A stretch of 64,000 bases of DNA from Arthrobacter sp. 9V (GCF_902506065.1 NZ_LR732912.1:1536718-1600717); one strand, 5' to 3'; counted from the first letter of the stretch, positions 16,535 to 28,676 are shown. Numbers and translations: made by a program. The notes: generated by a model not told the origin, from the letters alone.

Positions 16535-18037
16535 TCAGTAGCCGGCGAACGAGTCCACGCGGACCCGGCGCGCTCCGGCTCCACGTGCTGCAGAGCGCAG
16601 GGAATCCACACTCGCCGGGGACCCGGAGACGAACACTTCCCGATCCCCAATGTCCGGAACCAGCTCCTTAAGCCGCGATGCATCAATCCTGGAGGCGCCG
16701 GCGTCGAACATGAACTCCGGGGGAGCGGACCCGTCCGCGAGACGCGCGATAACCTTGGCGCCTGACGCCCGCAACTGTTCCACACAAGCCAGCTCATCGC
16801 GGCTTTTTGCCAGATACAGCACCACGGTGTCGCGTGCGGCGTCCTTGGCCGCCAGCTGCGACAGGAAAGGAGTGATGCCGATTCCTGCGGCGATGAGCAG
16901 GACCGGCTTCCCGGCGTCGTTCGGTAGGACAAAGTCGCCACCCACCGCTGTTGCGGAAACACTGTCCCCTGGCCGAAGTGCAAGCAGTGCTTTCTTCGCT
17001 GTGGAAAGGGGCCCGGCGGTGCCCACGCCGAAGGTGACTTCCTCCGCGCCGGGCGGGCTGGTGATACTGAAGACCCGTCGACGCCCTTTCCCATCAGAGC
17101 CTGCGTGAGGAAGGTTCAGCTCCATGAACTGCCCTGCCGCGAAGCGCACCGGCCTCCGCGGTTCGAACCTGAACTCAGTTGTGGCCGGTGTGAGAGGGCG
17201 CGAACCCTTGAACGTGAGTTGAACGCCTCCACGCTGTCCCAGGAAGAAAGCAATGAGGTTGCCCAACAACAACGCCAGCTCCGGGGAGTTGGCAATGAAC
17301 CCGAAATTGTACGGAACTGCGAAAACAACACCCACGACGCCGGCAATCGCCAGTTGCTGCCACCGCCGGGGAGGAAGGGTGAGGGGCTCGGAAAGCATGA
17401 ACCCCACGAAAAACAGCAACGGCCGTTGCGCCAGGGTCTGCCACAGGGCTTGGCCCAATGTCATATTGCGGGCAAGCAACTCCACGGTGATGATGCTTGC
17501 AGCAGCCACCAGGAAGACCGTGGCCATGAGCATTTTCCGGGTACGGTACAGGACCATCACCACTCCCGGAACCAGAAGCCAAAGCATGGCAGGCGTGGCA
17601 GCCCACCACGTGGCAATGTTCAGCCCGGTCAGACCCGTAATGAACGCTCCCACTGCAGCCGGGTTGAAGATATGCCGCCCACGGAAGGCCAGGGCGTACT
17701 TGGAGACGCTGGCCAGCACGCATGCCAAAGCGACCCCGGCCATATCCATCAACCCAAAGGCGGGCCAAAACAGGAAGTACAGCAACAACCCGGTGATCAA
17801 CGAGGACTCAGTGTGCGGTTTGACCCCGAAGAGCAAGGCAAGCAGCCGGCTGGACGCGTAGGTCACCCCAAGGCAAAGCGCTAAATGGACCAACATCTCA
17901 GGCAGGCCAAAGGTCAACCAGCCCAGGACATTCAGGACCATGCTGTAGACCGCCAACACGCCCAGCACCCAGAGAATCAAGCGATACATGGTGAAACGGC
18001 CCAACCAGGTGTCTACTCGGGACTTAGCGGCAATCAT
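16535..18037 (-). CDS. RnfD/NqrB-like membrane domain fused to ferredoxin-NADP reductase-type domain
   Basis: A 500-aa fusion. Residues about 1-270 contain eight to ten hydrophobic helices related to RnfD/NqrB (HIFNPAAVGAFITG is the characteristic motif, with Asn-Pro-Ala). Residues about 275-500 form an FNR module: the FAD site RRVFSITSPP, the nucleotide site AAGIGITPFLSQL and a C-terminal VFVSGSP. It probably moves electrons from NAD(P)H across the membrane to a flavinylated partner. ATGA overlap with apbE, and an FMN-binding lipoprotein upstream, place it last in a three-gene operon. It lacks the other Rnf or Nqr subunits, so ion pumping is not implied. No flavinylation signature is obvious in the membrane part. 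Confidence 0.85.
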   Translation of the reverse strand: MIAAKSRVDTWLGRFTMYRLILWVLGVLAVYSMVLNVLGWLTFGLPEMLVHLALCLGVTYASSRLLALLFGVKPHTESSLITGLLLYFLFWPAFGLMDMAGVALACVLASVSKYALAFRGRHIFNPAAVGAFITGLTGLNIATWWAATPAMLWLLVPGVVMVLYRTRKMLMATVFLVAAASIITVELLARNMTLGQALWQTLAQRPLLFFVGFMLSEPLTLPPRRWQQLAIAGVVGVVFAVPYNFGFIANSPELALLLGNLIAFFLGQRGGVQLTFKGSRPLTPATTEFRFEPRRPVRFAAGQFMELNLPHAGSDGKGRRRVFSITSPPGAEEVTFGVGTAGPLSTAKKALLALRPGDSVSATAVGGDFVLPNDAGKPVLLIAAGIGITPFLSQLAAKDAARDTVVLYLAKSRDELACVEQLRASGAKVIARLADGSAPPEFMFDAGASRIDASRLKELVPDIGDREVFVSGSPASVDSLRSAARGAGARRVRVDSFAGY

Positions 18038-18906
18038 GTGAACAGTCTCCCCTCAAAAAGGTTCGAATATGCGGCAGCGCCACCGGAGGACACCGTAAGC
18101 CACGAGAATTCAAACTCCTCCTCCAATCGTGGAGGTTCAACCATGAACAAAGCCGTGGCCAGTGCGTCGGCCACCAAGGCGCTCGCCGCAATGGTCCATG
18201 TAGCCACAGTGGTCTGTATCGGGTGACCCGTGGTCCCGTCCAGAACATGGTGGAGGCCATCTCCCCAAGCACGGCGGTTCGAAGCCGAAGCACACAGTGC
18301 AGCGTTGTCCAGCTCCACTGTGCCGATTGCTTGCCGTGGGTTGTAGGGGTGCTCCAACGCAACGGTGACCGGATGGCTGCCCGCGTGCAGCATGTCTCCG
18401 CTTCCATCCACCAGGAAGTCGCTGTGCCCCCGATTCCGAAGGACGTCGCCCAACAGGTCAACGAGTTGGCCCTTTCCGGCGGCTCCAATGTCCAGGACCA
18501 CCGCCTCCTTCACAGCGAGCCCGGTGCCGGACCAGTCAAGGACGTCTTCCCAGGATGGCGGAGCGACGGGACTTCCGGCGGGCATAAGGGTGTAGGCGGA
18601 GTCATAACCCAGCCGCTCCAGGCTGGTACCGATCAGCGGGGTCATGGTGCCACCGCTGAGGCGATACAGGGCGCAGTACACCTCTTGGAGGTCGCATGCA
18701 TGCTCCGGCAACGTGATCCTGCCTGGGCCGCGGGACAGGCAGGAGACTATGGAATCGGACCTGAACCGCGACCACGTCTTGTCGTACGCCGCGACTGTTT
18801 CAAGCAGTTCGTCCCGGACAGCAGGAGCAACATCGAGCGGCGTCGAAATTTCCCACTGAGTACCGATCCCTTCGAACTTGCAGGTGCTCCAGCCAGGGTG
18901 CGGCAT
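18034..18906 (-). CDS. apbE: FAD:protein FMN transferase (ApbE)
   Basis: A 290-aa ApbE-family enzyme that covalently links FMN from FAD to Thr or Ser of target proteins in the cell envelope. Motifs: DIGAAGKGQLVD (core Mg/FAD region), VDGSGDM, and HHVLDGTTGHP near the C-terminus. It has no clear signal peptide or lipobox, which is often the case in Gram-positive versions fused or anchored differently. Six bp separate it from the upstream FMN-binding lipoprotein, the probable substrate, and its 3' end overlaps the reductase gene by 4 bp. Confidence 0.9.
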   Translation of the reverse strand: MPHPGWSTCKFEGIGTQWEISTPLDVAPAVRDELLETVAAYDKTWSRFRSDSIVSCLSRGPGRITLPEHACDLQEVYCALYRLSGGTMTPLIGTSLERLGYDSAYTLMPAGSPVAPPSWEDVLDWSGTGLAVKEAVVLDIGAAGKGQLVDLLGDVLRNRGHSDFLVDGSGDMLHAGSHPVTVALEHPYNPRQAIGTVELDNAALCASASNRRAWGDGLHHVLDGTTGHPIQTTVATWTIAASALVADALATALFMVEPPRLEEEFEFSWLTVSSGGAAAYSNLFEGRLFT

Positions 18907-18912
18907 GTCCCG

Positions 18913-19407
18913 CTACTTGGCCTGGGACTTGATCTGTTCCACGGCTTCGTTGAAGCCGCCGGAAGTCAGTGACGAGCCGGCTACCTTGGATACATTGAGC
19001 TCGTCGATGTCCTTACCCACGATCTGCGCAGCAATGCCACTGGCGAACTCACCCTGGAATTTCTTTGTATTGGGGTTGGAGGGGTGGACCGTGATGTTGA
19101 CAGCAGAGACCTTGTCAGCTGCCAACGTGAGTTCAACACCTACCGTTTCCTGGCCATTTGGGGAGGTGTACGTGCCATCCGAGCTGTAAGTTCCGTCTTT
19201 ATAGGTGGACTCGCCGGTGGAGGCTGCAGTCTCCGATGATGACGTGCCGGCAGCTGTCGGGCTGGTTGTTGACGCCTGACCGGCTTCCTGGGTAGCCGGA
19301 TTTTGGGCTGCAGGTGCTTGCGTAGTGGGGGCGCATGCCGCGGCTGTTCCGATGATGGAGAGGCCGGCGAAACCAACGTAGAGGCTCTTGCGGAGTGGCG
19401 TAGTCAT
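18913..19407 (-). CDS. FMN-binding (flavinylated) lipoprotein
   Basis: A 164-aa envelope protein. The signal peptide ends in the lipobox TAAAC (Cys25), followed by a low-complexity Ala/Ser/Thr linker (residues 26-66) and an FMN_bind domain (70-164) with the GTYSSDGTYTSPNG entry motif. The usual flavin attachment signature, S/T-G-A-T, appears at residues 143-146 as AGSS, within VAGSSLTSGGF, so Ser146 would be the flavin acceptor if it is modified. ATG 19407 is used because the frame upstream has no signal-peptide character. It is first in the operon with apbE and the RnfD/FNR fusion. Confidence 0.88.
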   Translation of the reverse strand: MTTPLRKSLYVGFAGLSIIGTAAACAPTTQAPAAQNPATQEAGQASTTSPTAAGTSSSETAASTGESTYKDGTYSSDGTYTSPNGQETVGVELTLAADKVSAVNITVHPSNPNTKKFQGEFASGIAAQIVGKDIDELNVSKVAGSSLTSGGFNEAVEQIKSQAK

Positions 19408-19640
19408 GGTTCTGCTCGTTTCAACTGGACAAGTCAACTGGGACAAGAATTCGTCAATCGTCATTTTTGTGAATACTGCGGGTATCGGGACAACCACTAA
19501 GGCCACCCCCTACGTGTTCACAACGTTGAATTCAGCGTAATGGTTCAGTCTGTGCCGTCTGCGAGCCGTTCCTGTGCGTGGCTTGTGTCCGGATTATCCA
19601 CATAGGAGAGCCTCAATTCCGCGACTTTGCGGGCCCCCGG

Positions 19641-19646
19641 TAGGCT
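19641..19646 (+). promoter_or_regulatory. Leaderless -10 element (TAGGCT) for argS
   Basis: TAGGCT is separated from the GTG start by exactly 6 nt, and no ribosome binding site is present. The remaining 230 bp of the divergent region (19408-19640) holds the promoter for the FMN-binding operon and no recognisable gene. Confidence 0.6.
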
Positions 19647-19652
19647 AGAAGC

Positions 19653-21317
19653 GTGACTCCCGAAGAACTCTCTGCTGCCATATCCGCCTGCCTTAAGGAC
19701 GCCGTCTCTACCGGCGAAATCACCTTGACGGAATCTGCCTTGCCCGAATCAGTGCGAGTGGAGCGACCCAAGAACCGGGATCATGGAGACTGGGCCACCA
19801 ACATCGCCCTGCAGCTCTCCAAGCAAGCCGGCATGAATCCGCGCGAATTCGCGGGAATCCTTAGCAGCCATCTGCAGGGCATTCCCGGCGTAACCGGGGT
19901 GGAAATTGCCGGTCCCGGCTTCCTTAACATCACCGTTGATGCAGCCGCTGCCGGTGCCCTCGCAAAGGCCATTGTTGAGGCCGGAAGCCATTACGGCACC
20001 AACCAGGCCCTCGCGGGCCGCGTGGTTAACATGGAGTTTGTGTCGGCCAATCCCACCGGTCCGCTCCACATCGGGCACACCCGCTGGGCGGCCCTGGGTG
20101 ATGCGATTGCACGGGTCCTGCGCGCCTCCGGTGCGGACGTCACCGCTGAGTACTACATCAACGACGCCGGTTCGCAGATGAACGTTTTCGCCAACTCCGT
20201 CCTCTCCCGGCTTCATGGCCGCGGGGTTCCGGAGGGTGGCTACCCGGGCGAATACATTCGTGAACTTGGCGACGAAGTCCTCAAGGCTCACCCCGGCATC
20301 CGCGAACTGACCGATGAGGCAGCCCTGCCCGTTATCCGGGCCGCTGCCTATGAGGCACAGATGGCGGACATCAAGACCACCCTGGCGGAGTTCGGGGTGG
20401 AGTTCGATGTCTTCTTCTCGGAGAAGGAACTGCACGACGCCGGTGCGATCGAATCCGCCGTTGCCCGCCTTCGGGAGCAAGGCCACGTGTTCGATGACGG
20501 CGGTGCCGTTTGGTTGCGCACCACTGACTTCGGTGACGACAAAGACCGTGTCATGATCCGTGCGAATGGCGAACCCACCTATTTTGCTGCGGACGCTGCG
20601 TATTACCTCTCAAAGAAGGACCGCGGGTTCACGGAGAAGATCTACCTGCTCGGCGCGGATCACCACGGGTACATCAACCGCCTGAAGGCCATTGCGGCCT
20701 GCGCGGGCGATGATCCCGAAGTCAACATCGAGGTCCTGATCGGCCAGCTTGTGTCCGTCAATGGTGCCAAGTTGTCCAAGCGTGCCGGCAACATCATCGA
20801 GCTCAAGGATCTCATCTCCTGGCTTGGCAAGGACGCTGTCCGGTACTCACTGGCCCGCTTCCCGGCCGACTCGCCGTTGACTTTGGATCCGGAGCTGTTG
20901 AAAAAACACAGCAACGAGAACCCCGTGTTTTACGTGCAGTACGCCCACGCCCGTTCCCGTGGCACGGCGCGCAACGCTGCCGAAGCCGGCGTGGAGCGGC
21001 AGGTTGATGGAGTGGATGCCTTCGACGCCTCGCTCCTGGACCACGCCACGGAAAACGAGTTGCTTTCCTACCTGGGCAGCTATCCCTCCATCGTGGCCAA
21101 GGCCGCCGAACTGCGGGAGCCGCACCGTGTGGCCCGGCACCTTGAAGTTATTGCCGGGGCCTATCACCGCTGGTACGACGCCTGCCGGGTGTCGCCGCAG
21201 GGTGATGATCCTGTCCTGGACGTCAACCGCACCCGACTCTGGCTCAATGACGCCACCAGCCAAGTGCTGGCCAACGGACTCGAACTGCTGGGCGTTTCGG
21301 CGCCGGAACGGATGTAA
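19653..21317 (+). CDS. argS: Arginyl-tRNA synthetase
   Basis: A 554-aa class I synthetase. The N-terminal additional domain (residues about 1-95) is followed by the signature PTGPLHIGHTRWAALGD with HIGH, and the KMSKS-equivalent KLSKRAGN appears near residue 376. It ends with the DALR anticodon-binding domain. The GTG start at 19653 is favoured by the TAGGCT -10 placed 6 nt before it. It opens the argS-lysA-hom-thrC-thrB cluster; lysA starts 5 nt after its stop. Confidence 0.96.
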   Translation: MTPEELSAAISACLKDAVSTGEITLTESALPESVRVERPKNRDHGDWATNIALQLSKQAGMNPREFAGILSSHLQGIPGVTGVEIAGPGFLNITVDAAAAGALAKAIVEAGSHYGTNQALAGRVVNMEFVSANPTGPLHIGHTRWAALGDAIARVLRASGADVTAEYYINDAGSQMNVFANSVLSRLHGRGVPEGGYPGEYIRELGDEVLKAHPGIRELTDEAALPVIRAAAYEAQMADIKTTLAEFGVEFDVFFSEKELHDAGAIESAVARLREQGHVFDDGGAVWLRTTDFGDDKDRVMIRANGEPTYFAADAAYYLSKKDRGFTEKIYLLGADHHGYINRLKAIAACAGDDPEVNIEVLIGQLVSVNGAKLSKRAGNIIELKDLISWLGKDAVRYSLARFPADSPLTLDPELLKKHSNENPVFYVQYAHARSRGTARNAAEAGVERQVDGVDAFDASLLDHATENELLSYLGSYPSIVAKAAELREPHRVARHLEVIAGAYHRWYDACRVSPQGDDPVLDVNRTRLWLNDATSQVLANGLELLGVSAPERM

Positions 21318-21321
21318 GGCA

Positions 21322-22794
21322 ATGAATGCAGCCGCTGATCACGCATCTCCGCTGGCGCCCGACTGGTTGGCCGTCCCCGCGGACCTCAACGCATTGCAGG
21401 AGCCCATGTGGGCCTCCGGAGTAGGGAAGAACGACGCCGGTGAAGTCACCGTTGACGGTATTTCCGTCAGTGAGCTCAAGGAACAGTTCGGAACTCCGCT
21501 GTTCGTCATGAGCGAATCAGACTTCCGATCCCGGGCGCGGGCTTTCAAAGACGCCTTCGACGCCGCGTTTGATGACATCTGCGGGGGAGTGGATGTCTAC
21601 TACGCGGGGAAATCCTTCCTATGTACCGCCGTGGCCAGTTGGGTAGCAGAAGAGGGTCTCCGCCTGGATACGTGTTCGGGCGGCGAACTCGCGGTCGCTG
21701 CCCGTGCCGGAGTCGACGGCTCCAATCTCGGTTTGCATGGCAACAACAAGTCTGACGCAGAGATCAACCGCGCCCTGGACATGAAACTTGGCAGGATCGT
21801 TGTGGATAGCCTCGACGAACTTGAGCGGGTTGCCAAGATAGCTTCCAGCCGGGGCGAGGTTGCCAAGGTCATGCTGCGCCTGACCCCTGGCGTGCACGCG
21901 CACACCCACGAGTTCATCGCCACCGCACACGAAGACCAGAAGTTTGGGCTTTCCATGGCCGGGGATTCCACCGAAGAAGCGGGCCTCTCTGCAGCCGAAG
22001 AAGCGGTGGCAGCAGCAACGTCTTACGCCGGCATCGAGCTTCTGGGTTTGCACTGCCACATCGGCTCGCAGATCTTCGAGGCCGACGGCTTTGCCGTTGC
22101 AGCGGAGAAGCTACTGGGCTTCCTGGCCGCCATGCAGTCCAAATACTCCATCGTCATGCCCGAGCTGGACCTCGGTGGTGGCTATGGAATCGCCTATACC
22201 CCAGTGGACACTCCACGGCCGCCAGCGGAAATTGCGCAGGCGATGGCCGCCGTCGTGCGTTCCAAGTGTGCCGAGCTGAACATCACCCCGCCCCGGATCT
22301 CCATCGAACCTGGACGCGCGATTGTGGGCAGTACCACCTTCACGCTGTACGAAGTGGGCACGCTGAAAACGGTCCGCGTGGACGCCCCGGGTGGCGACGA
22401 CGGGCAGGAGAACGTTACGTATCCGCGGCGCTATGTGTCGGTGGATGGCGGCATGAGCGACAACGCCCGTCCGGTGCTTTACGACGCGGATTATTCGGCA
22501 ATTTTGGCTTCCCGTGGCTCAAGTGCGGCCCCGCAACTGTCCCGAGTAGTGGGCAAACATTGCGAGAGCGGCGACATAGTTGTTAGAGATGTATATCTGC
22601 CCGCGGATGTGGCAGCCGGTGATTTGCTCGCAGTACCGGGTACCGGCGCCTACTGCTGGGCCCTTTCCAGCAACTACAACTACCTGGCCCGGCCTGGCGT
22701 TGTCGCTGTACGCGACGGAGCCGCCAGGCTCATTGTCCGCGGGGAAACCGAAGAAGATCTCTTGAACCGCGACATGGGAGTGGCGAATGTCTGA
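21322..22794 (+). CDS. lysA: Diaminopimelate decarboxylase
   Basis: A 490-aa fold-type III PLP enzyme that makes lysine from meso-diaminopimelate. The PLP lysine is in DVYYAGKSF (near residue 96), and the phosphate-binding loop is LDLGGGYGIAY. The extra N-terminal 40 residues and total length fit actinobacterial LysA. ATG 21322 has AAGG just upstream; the longer frame reaching 20959 overlaps argS and is a mirror of it. The 3' end overlaps hom by 8 bp. Confidence 0.95.
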   Translation: MNAAADHASPLAPDWLAVPADLNALQEPMWASGVGKNDAGEVTVDGISVSELKEQFGTPLFVMSESDFRSRARAFKDAFDAAFDDICGGVDVYYAGKSFLCTAVASWVAEEGLRLDTCSGGELAVAARAGVDGSNLGLHGNNKSDAEINRALDMKLGRIVVDSLDELERVAKIASSRGEVAKVMLRLTPGVHAHTHEFIATAHEDQKFGLSMAGDSTEEAGLSAAEEAVAAATSYAGIELLGLHCHIGSQIFEADGFAVAAEKLLGFLAAMQSKYSIVMPELDLGGGYGIAYTPVDTPRPPAEIAQAMAAVVRSKCAELNITPPRISIEPGRAIVGSTTFTLYEVGTLKTVRVDAPGGDDGQENVTYPRRYVSVDGGMSDNARPVLYDADYSAILASRGSSAAPQLSRVVGKHCESGDIVVRDVYLPADVAAGDLLAVPGTGAYCWALSSNYNYLARPGVVAVRDGAARLIVRGETEEDLLNRDMGVANV

Positions 22795-24103
22795 AGTGCG
22801 AACCTTGAAGGTGGCCCTGCTGGGCTGTGGCAACGTTGGGGCCCAGGTTGCGCGGATTCTGATTGACGACGCCGAGGCCCTCGCTGCCCGCAGCGGTGCA
22901 CGCCTGGAACTTTCCGGCATCGCCGTGCGCAATATCGAATCTCCGCGTGACGTCGAACTTCCGCGCGAACTATTCACCACTGATGCCGATACCTTGGTCA
23001 AGGACGCGGACCTGGTCATCGAACTCATGGGCGGCATCGAACCGGCCCGCTCGCTGATTCTCACTGCCATCCAAAACGGCGCATGCGTTGTCACCGGCAA
23101 CAAGGCCCTCCTCGCACAGGACGGCCCCACACTGTACGAAGAGGCCGACAAGGCCGGAGTCCAGCTGTCCTACGAGGCCGCCGTCGCCGGAGCCATCCCC
23201 ATCCTGCGACCCATCCGCGACAGCCTGTCCGGCGACCGCATCACCCGCGTGCTGGGCATTGTCAACGGCACCACCAACTTCATCCTTGATCAGATGGACA
23301 CCACCGGCGCTCAGTTCTCCGATGCCTTGGCCGAAGCCCAGCGCCTGGGTTACGCCGAAGCAGACCCCACCGCCGATGTGGAAGGCCACGACGCTGCAGC
23401 GAAGGCCGCGATCCTTGCGTCATTGTCCTTCCACACACGGTTCTCCCTGGATGACGTCTATTGCGAAGGCATCACCAAGGTCAGCGCTGCGGACATAGCT
23501 TCCGCCAAGGAAGCCGGCTTTGTGATCAAGCTGCTCGCCATTGCCGAGAAGATCGACTCATCAGAGAACGGAAGCGGCATTTCCGTGCGCGTCCATCCCA
23601 CCCTCCTGCCGCGTGAACACCCGCTGGCTGCTGTGCGAGGTGCTTTCAACGCCGTCTTCATCGAGGCCGAGAACGCAGGTGAGCTGATGTTCTACGGACA
23701 GGGCGCTGGTGGGACCCCCACCGCATCTGCGGTCCTGGGCGACCTCGTGTCCGCTGCGCGGCGCTTGGTCCTCGGCGGTCCCGGCCGGACGGAAACCACC
23801 ACGGGCCACGTCCCGGTGCTGGCCATTGATGCGTCCACCACTAGTTACTACATCGGCCTGGATGTCGCTGACCAAGCCGGCGTGCTGGCCAGGATCGCGC
23901 ACATCTTTGCCGAGAATGGCGTTTCCATCGAAACGATGCGCCAAACGATCCACCGCGACTCTGCCTCGAACATCGAGTCAGCCGAGCTGAAAATCGTGAC
24001 GCACCGTGCGTCCGAAGCTGCACTCGCGGCAACCGTCGAGGCCGTCAAAGGCCTGGACGTCATCAATTCTGTAACATCCGTACTGCGGGTAGAAGGGGTC
24101 TAA
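22787..24103 (+). CDS. hom: Homoserine dehydrogenase
   Basis: A 438-aa NAD(P)-dependent enzyme converting aspartate semialdehyde to homoserine. The Rossmann loop is LGCGNVGAQVARIL at the N-terminus, the catalytic domain includes GIVNGTTNFIL, and the C-terminal ACT domain (residues about 350-438, GLDVADQAGVLARIAHIF) mediates feedback inhibition by threonine. It is monofunctional, with no aspartate kinase fused. The start overlaps lysA, and the stop abuts the GTG of thrC. Confidence 0.96.
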   Translation: MSEVRTLKVALLGCGNVGAQVARILIDDAEALAARSGARLELSGIAVRNIESPRDVELPRELFTTDADTLVKDADLVIELMGGIEPARSLILTAIQNGACVVTGNKALLAQDGPTLYEEADKAGVQLSYEAAVAGAIPILRPIRDSLSGDRITRVLGIVNGTTNFILDQMDTTGAQFSDALAEAQRLGYAEADPTADVEGHDAAAKAAILASLSFHTRFSLDDVYCEGITKVSAADIASAKEAGFVIKLLAIAEKIDSSENGSGISVRVHPTLLPREHPLAAVRGAFNAVFIEAENAGELMFYGQGAGGTPTASAVLGDLVSAARRLVLGGPGRTETTTGHVPVLAIDASTTSYYIGLDVADQAGVLARIAHIFAENGVSIETMRQTIHRDSASNIESAELKIVTHRASEAALAATVEAVKGLDVINSVTSVLRVEGV

Positions 24104-25207
24104 GTGGCTCACCAATGGCGCGGAGTAATCCGCGAATACGCTGATCGTTTGCCTGTAACGGAAGCCACCAAGGTCATCACCCTCGGCGAGGGCGGCACGC
24201 CGCTCGTCCACGCGCAGAAGCTTTCCGAGCTGACCGGGTCCGAGGTTTACCTGAAAGTTGAAGGAATGAACCCCACGGGTTCCTTCAAAGATCGTGGCAT
24301 GACCATGGCCATGACCGCTGCCGTGGAGGCCGGTGCCAAAGCTGTAGTCTGCGCTTCAACAGGCAACACCTCCGCTTCAGCCGCAGCTTATGCCACGGCC
24401 GCCGGCCTCAAGTGCGCAGTGCTGGTACCTGAGGGCAAAATCTCCATGGGCAAGCTGAGCCAGGCAATCGCTCACGGCGCCACGCTGCTCCAGGTTGACG
24501 GCAACTTCGATAACTGCCTGGACATCGCCCGCAAGCTTGGCGAGGCATACCCTGTGTTTCTGGTGAACTCCGTCAACCCGGCGCGTATCCAGGGCCAGAA
24601 AACCGGTGCTTTCGAAGTTGTGGACAGCCTCGGAGATGCCCCTGACATCCACGTACTGCCCGTAGGTAACGCCGGCAATATCACCGCCTACTGGAAGGGC
24701 TACAAGGAATACTCGGCGCCCTTCGAGACCGCCAACGGAACTCTTCCGGCTGTATCAACCAAGACACCGGTCATGTGGGGCTTCCAGGCTGCAGGTGCCG
24801 CGCCGTTCGTTGCCGGACACCCCATCACTGAACCGGACACCATCGCCACTGCCATCCGGATCGGTAACCCGGCATCGTGGGACAGCGCAGTTGCAGCGCG
24901 TGAGGAATCGGGCGGCCTGATCGAAGCCGTCACCGATGATGAGATCCTGGCCGCCCACCGCTGGTTGTCCGCCAAGGAAGGCGTCTTCGTCGAACCCGGC
25001 TCTGCTGCCGGTGTTGCCGGCTTGATCAAGAAGCACGCCGCCGGCGAAGTTCCGTCCGGAAAAACCATCGTCATCACTGTTACGGGCCATGGACTCAAGG
25101 ACCCGCAGTGGGCCCTCCGTACCGAAGACGGCAGCGATGTCCAGCCCGTCAAAGTTCCGAACGACGTCGTCACCGTTGCCGCGGAACTGGGACTGGAAGA
25201 AAACTAA
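24104..25207 (+). CDS. thrC: Threonine synthase
   Basis: A 367-aa PLP enzyme that makes threonine from O-phosphohomoserine. The PLP lysine is in [11 protein letters not shown] near residue 60, and the phosphate loop is [13 protein letters not shown]. Length matches the short class found in actinobacteria and Bacillus. It begins with GTG immediately after the hom stop codon, so it is translationally coupled, and thrB follows after 2 bp. Confidence 0.96.
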   Translation: MAHQWRGVIREYADRLPVTEATKVITLGEGGTPLVHAQKLSELTGSEVYLKVEGMNPTGSFKDRGMTMAMTAAVEAGAKAVVCASTGNTSASAAAYATAAGLKCAVLVPEGKISMGKLSQAIAHGATLLQVDGNFDNCLDIARKLGEAYPVFLVNSVNPARIQGQKTGAFEVVDSLGDAPDIHVLPVGNAGNITAYWKGYKEYSAPFETANGTLPAVSTKTPVMWGFQAAGAAPFVAGHPITEPDTIATAIRIGNPASWDSAVAAREESGGLIEAVTDDEILAAHRWLSAKEGVFVEPGSAAGVAGLIKKHAAGEVPSGKTIVITVTGHGLKDPQWALRTEDGSDVQPVKVPNDVVTVAAELGLEEN

Positions 25208-25209
25208 GA

Positions 25210-26184
25210 GTGGAATCAACGCAGCCCACCGCGACCGATCGTGCGCTCGTCGCGGCAGGCCAGCGGCTGACCGTCAAGGTCCCTGGTACGAGTGCCAACT
25301 TGGGCCCCGGTTACGACAGCCTCGGCTTGGCCTTATCTATTTACGACACCTTGACGGTGGAAACGCACAGCACCGGAGAGCTTGAGTTCGAGCTCTCCGG
25401 TGAGGGTGCCGAAACTCTACCAAGGGATGCCAGCCACCTCGTGGTGCGTGCCATCGATCTTGCTTTGGATCGCCTCGGCTACCAGCGATCCGGTCTGAAA
25501 ATCATTGCGGACAACGTCAACCCGCATGGTAGGGGATTGGGGTCCTCAGCCTCGGCTGTGGTGGCCGCTGTTACTGTCGCCAATGCGCTGGTTCCTGCAG
25601 AATCCCGGCAGGACCGTGACTGGATCCTGCAGCTGACCAGCGAGATGGAAGGGCACCCGGACAACGTCGCACCCGCGATTTTTGGCGGACTGGCGCTGTC
25701 ATGGCAGGACAGCGAGCAGTACAGCAGCACGCGCGCTGACGTCGCATCCTCGGTTATTCCCGTGGTTGCAGTCCCGGATTACGAGCTGGCTACGGAAACG
25801 GCGCGTGGACTGCTCCCGGCCTCAGTGGGCCACCACGCAGCAGCAATGAATTCCGGACGGGCCGCATTGCTGATTCATGCGCTGACTGCCGATCCCGCTT
25901 TGCTGCTTCCCGGCACGGAAGACTATCTCCATCAGAGCTACCGTGCACAGGCCATGCGGCCCAGCGCCGACCTCCTCGCAGCCCTGCGGAGTGCGGGCCA
26001 CGCGGCGGTCGTATCCGGCGCGGGTCCCACGGTGATGGTGCTGGCAGATGGTGCAGACCAAGCGGCCGCGGTTGTTGAATTCATTGAGGCGTTCACCGCA
26101 GTCAACACACCCGAGGTCAGCTGGCGTGTGATGACGCTGGCTGTAGACGATCAAGGTGCTAGAGTGGAAGTGCACCGCCGGTAA
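25210..26184 (+). CDS. thrB: Homoserine kinase
   Basis: A 324-aa GHMP-family kinase phosphorylating homoserine. The substrate loop VPGTSANLGPGYDSLGLAL and the ATP loop HGRGLGSSASAVVAAV are present, with GAGPTVMVL near the C-terminus. The GTG at 25210, 2 bp after the thrC stop, is the likely start; a longer frame to 25108 runs inside thrC. It completes the threonine branch begun by hom. Confidence 0.95.
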   Translation: MESTQPTATDRALVAAGQRLTVKVPGTSANLGPGYDSLGLALSIYDTLTVETHSTGELEFELSGEGAETLPRDASHLVVRAIDLALDRLGYQRSGLKIIADNVNPHGRGLGSSASAVVAAVTVANALVPAESRQDRDWILQLTSEMEGHPDNVAPAIFGGLALSWQDSEQYSSTRADVASSVIPVVAVPDYELATETARGLLPASVGHHAAAMNSGRAALLIHALTADPALLLPGTEDYLHQSYRAQAMRPSADLLAALRSAGHAAVVSGAGPTVMVLADGADQAAAVVEFIEAFTAVNTPEVSWRVMTLAVDDQGARVEVHRR

Positions 26185-26489
26185 AGCCGCGGGCAGTTCC
26201 CTGATTTTGGATCTCGGTGTTTTGCCGTACCTTTCGTCAACTGTGCCAACGTTGGTGGTGTCGTCTCTTTCCGGCCTGTCTCAGGTGCCGCAGAAATCTC
26301 TCTGTTCCCTGAACGCTACGCCGGCTGTCCGGGCAACCGGATCCAGTGATGACGATCAGTATCCGGCCCTGTTGGCCACAATCCATCAGGCACGGCCCAA
26401 ATCACCGGCTGCAGATCTGAACTGCAGCCCAGAACAAATCATCGCGTCCAGCTCTCGCTCTGGACGCCGTCGAGGGGGAAGGATCCTTC
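26185..26489 (+). promoter_or_regulatory. Long structured 5' leader of rho
   Basis: This 305-bp stretch has no gene. It contains two tandem hairpins close to rho: GGCTGCAG/CTGCAGCC (26407-26414 and 26422-26429, loop 7) and GCGTCCAG/CTGGACGC (26444-26451 and 26460-26467, loop 8). The second ends about 6 nt before a strong GAGGGGGAAGGA ribosome site. Such leaders fit autogenous control of rho, as in Escherichia coli, but this is inference. Confidence 0.45.
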
Positions 26490-28676
<2,187 letters not shown>

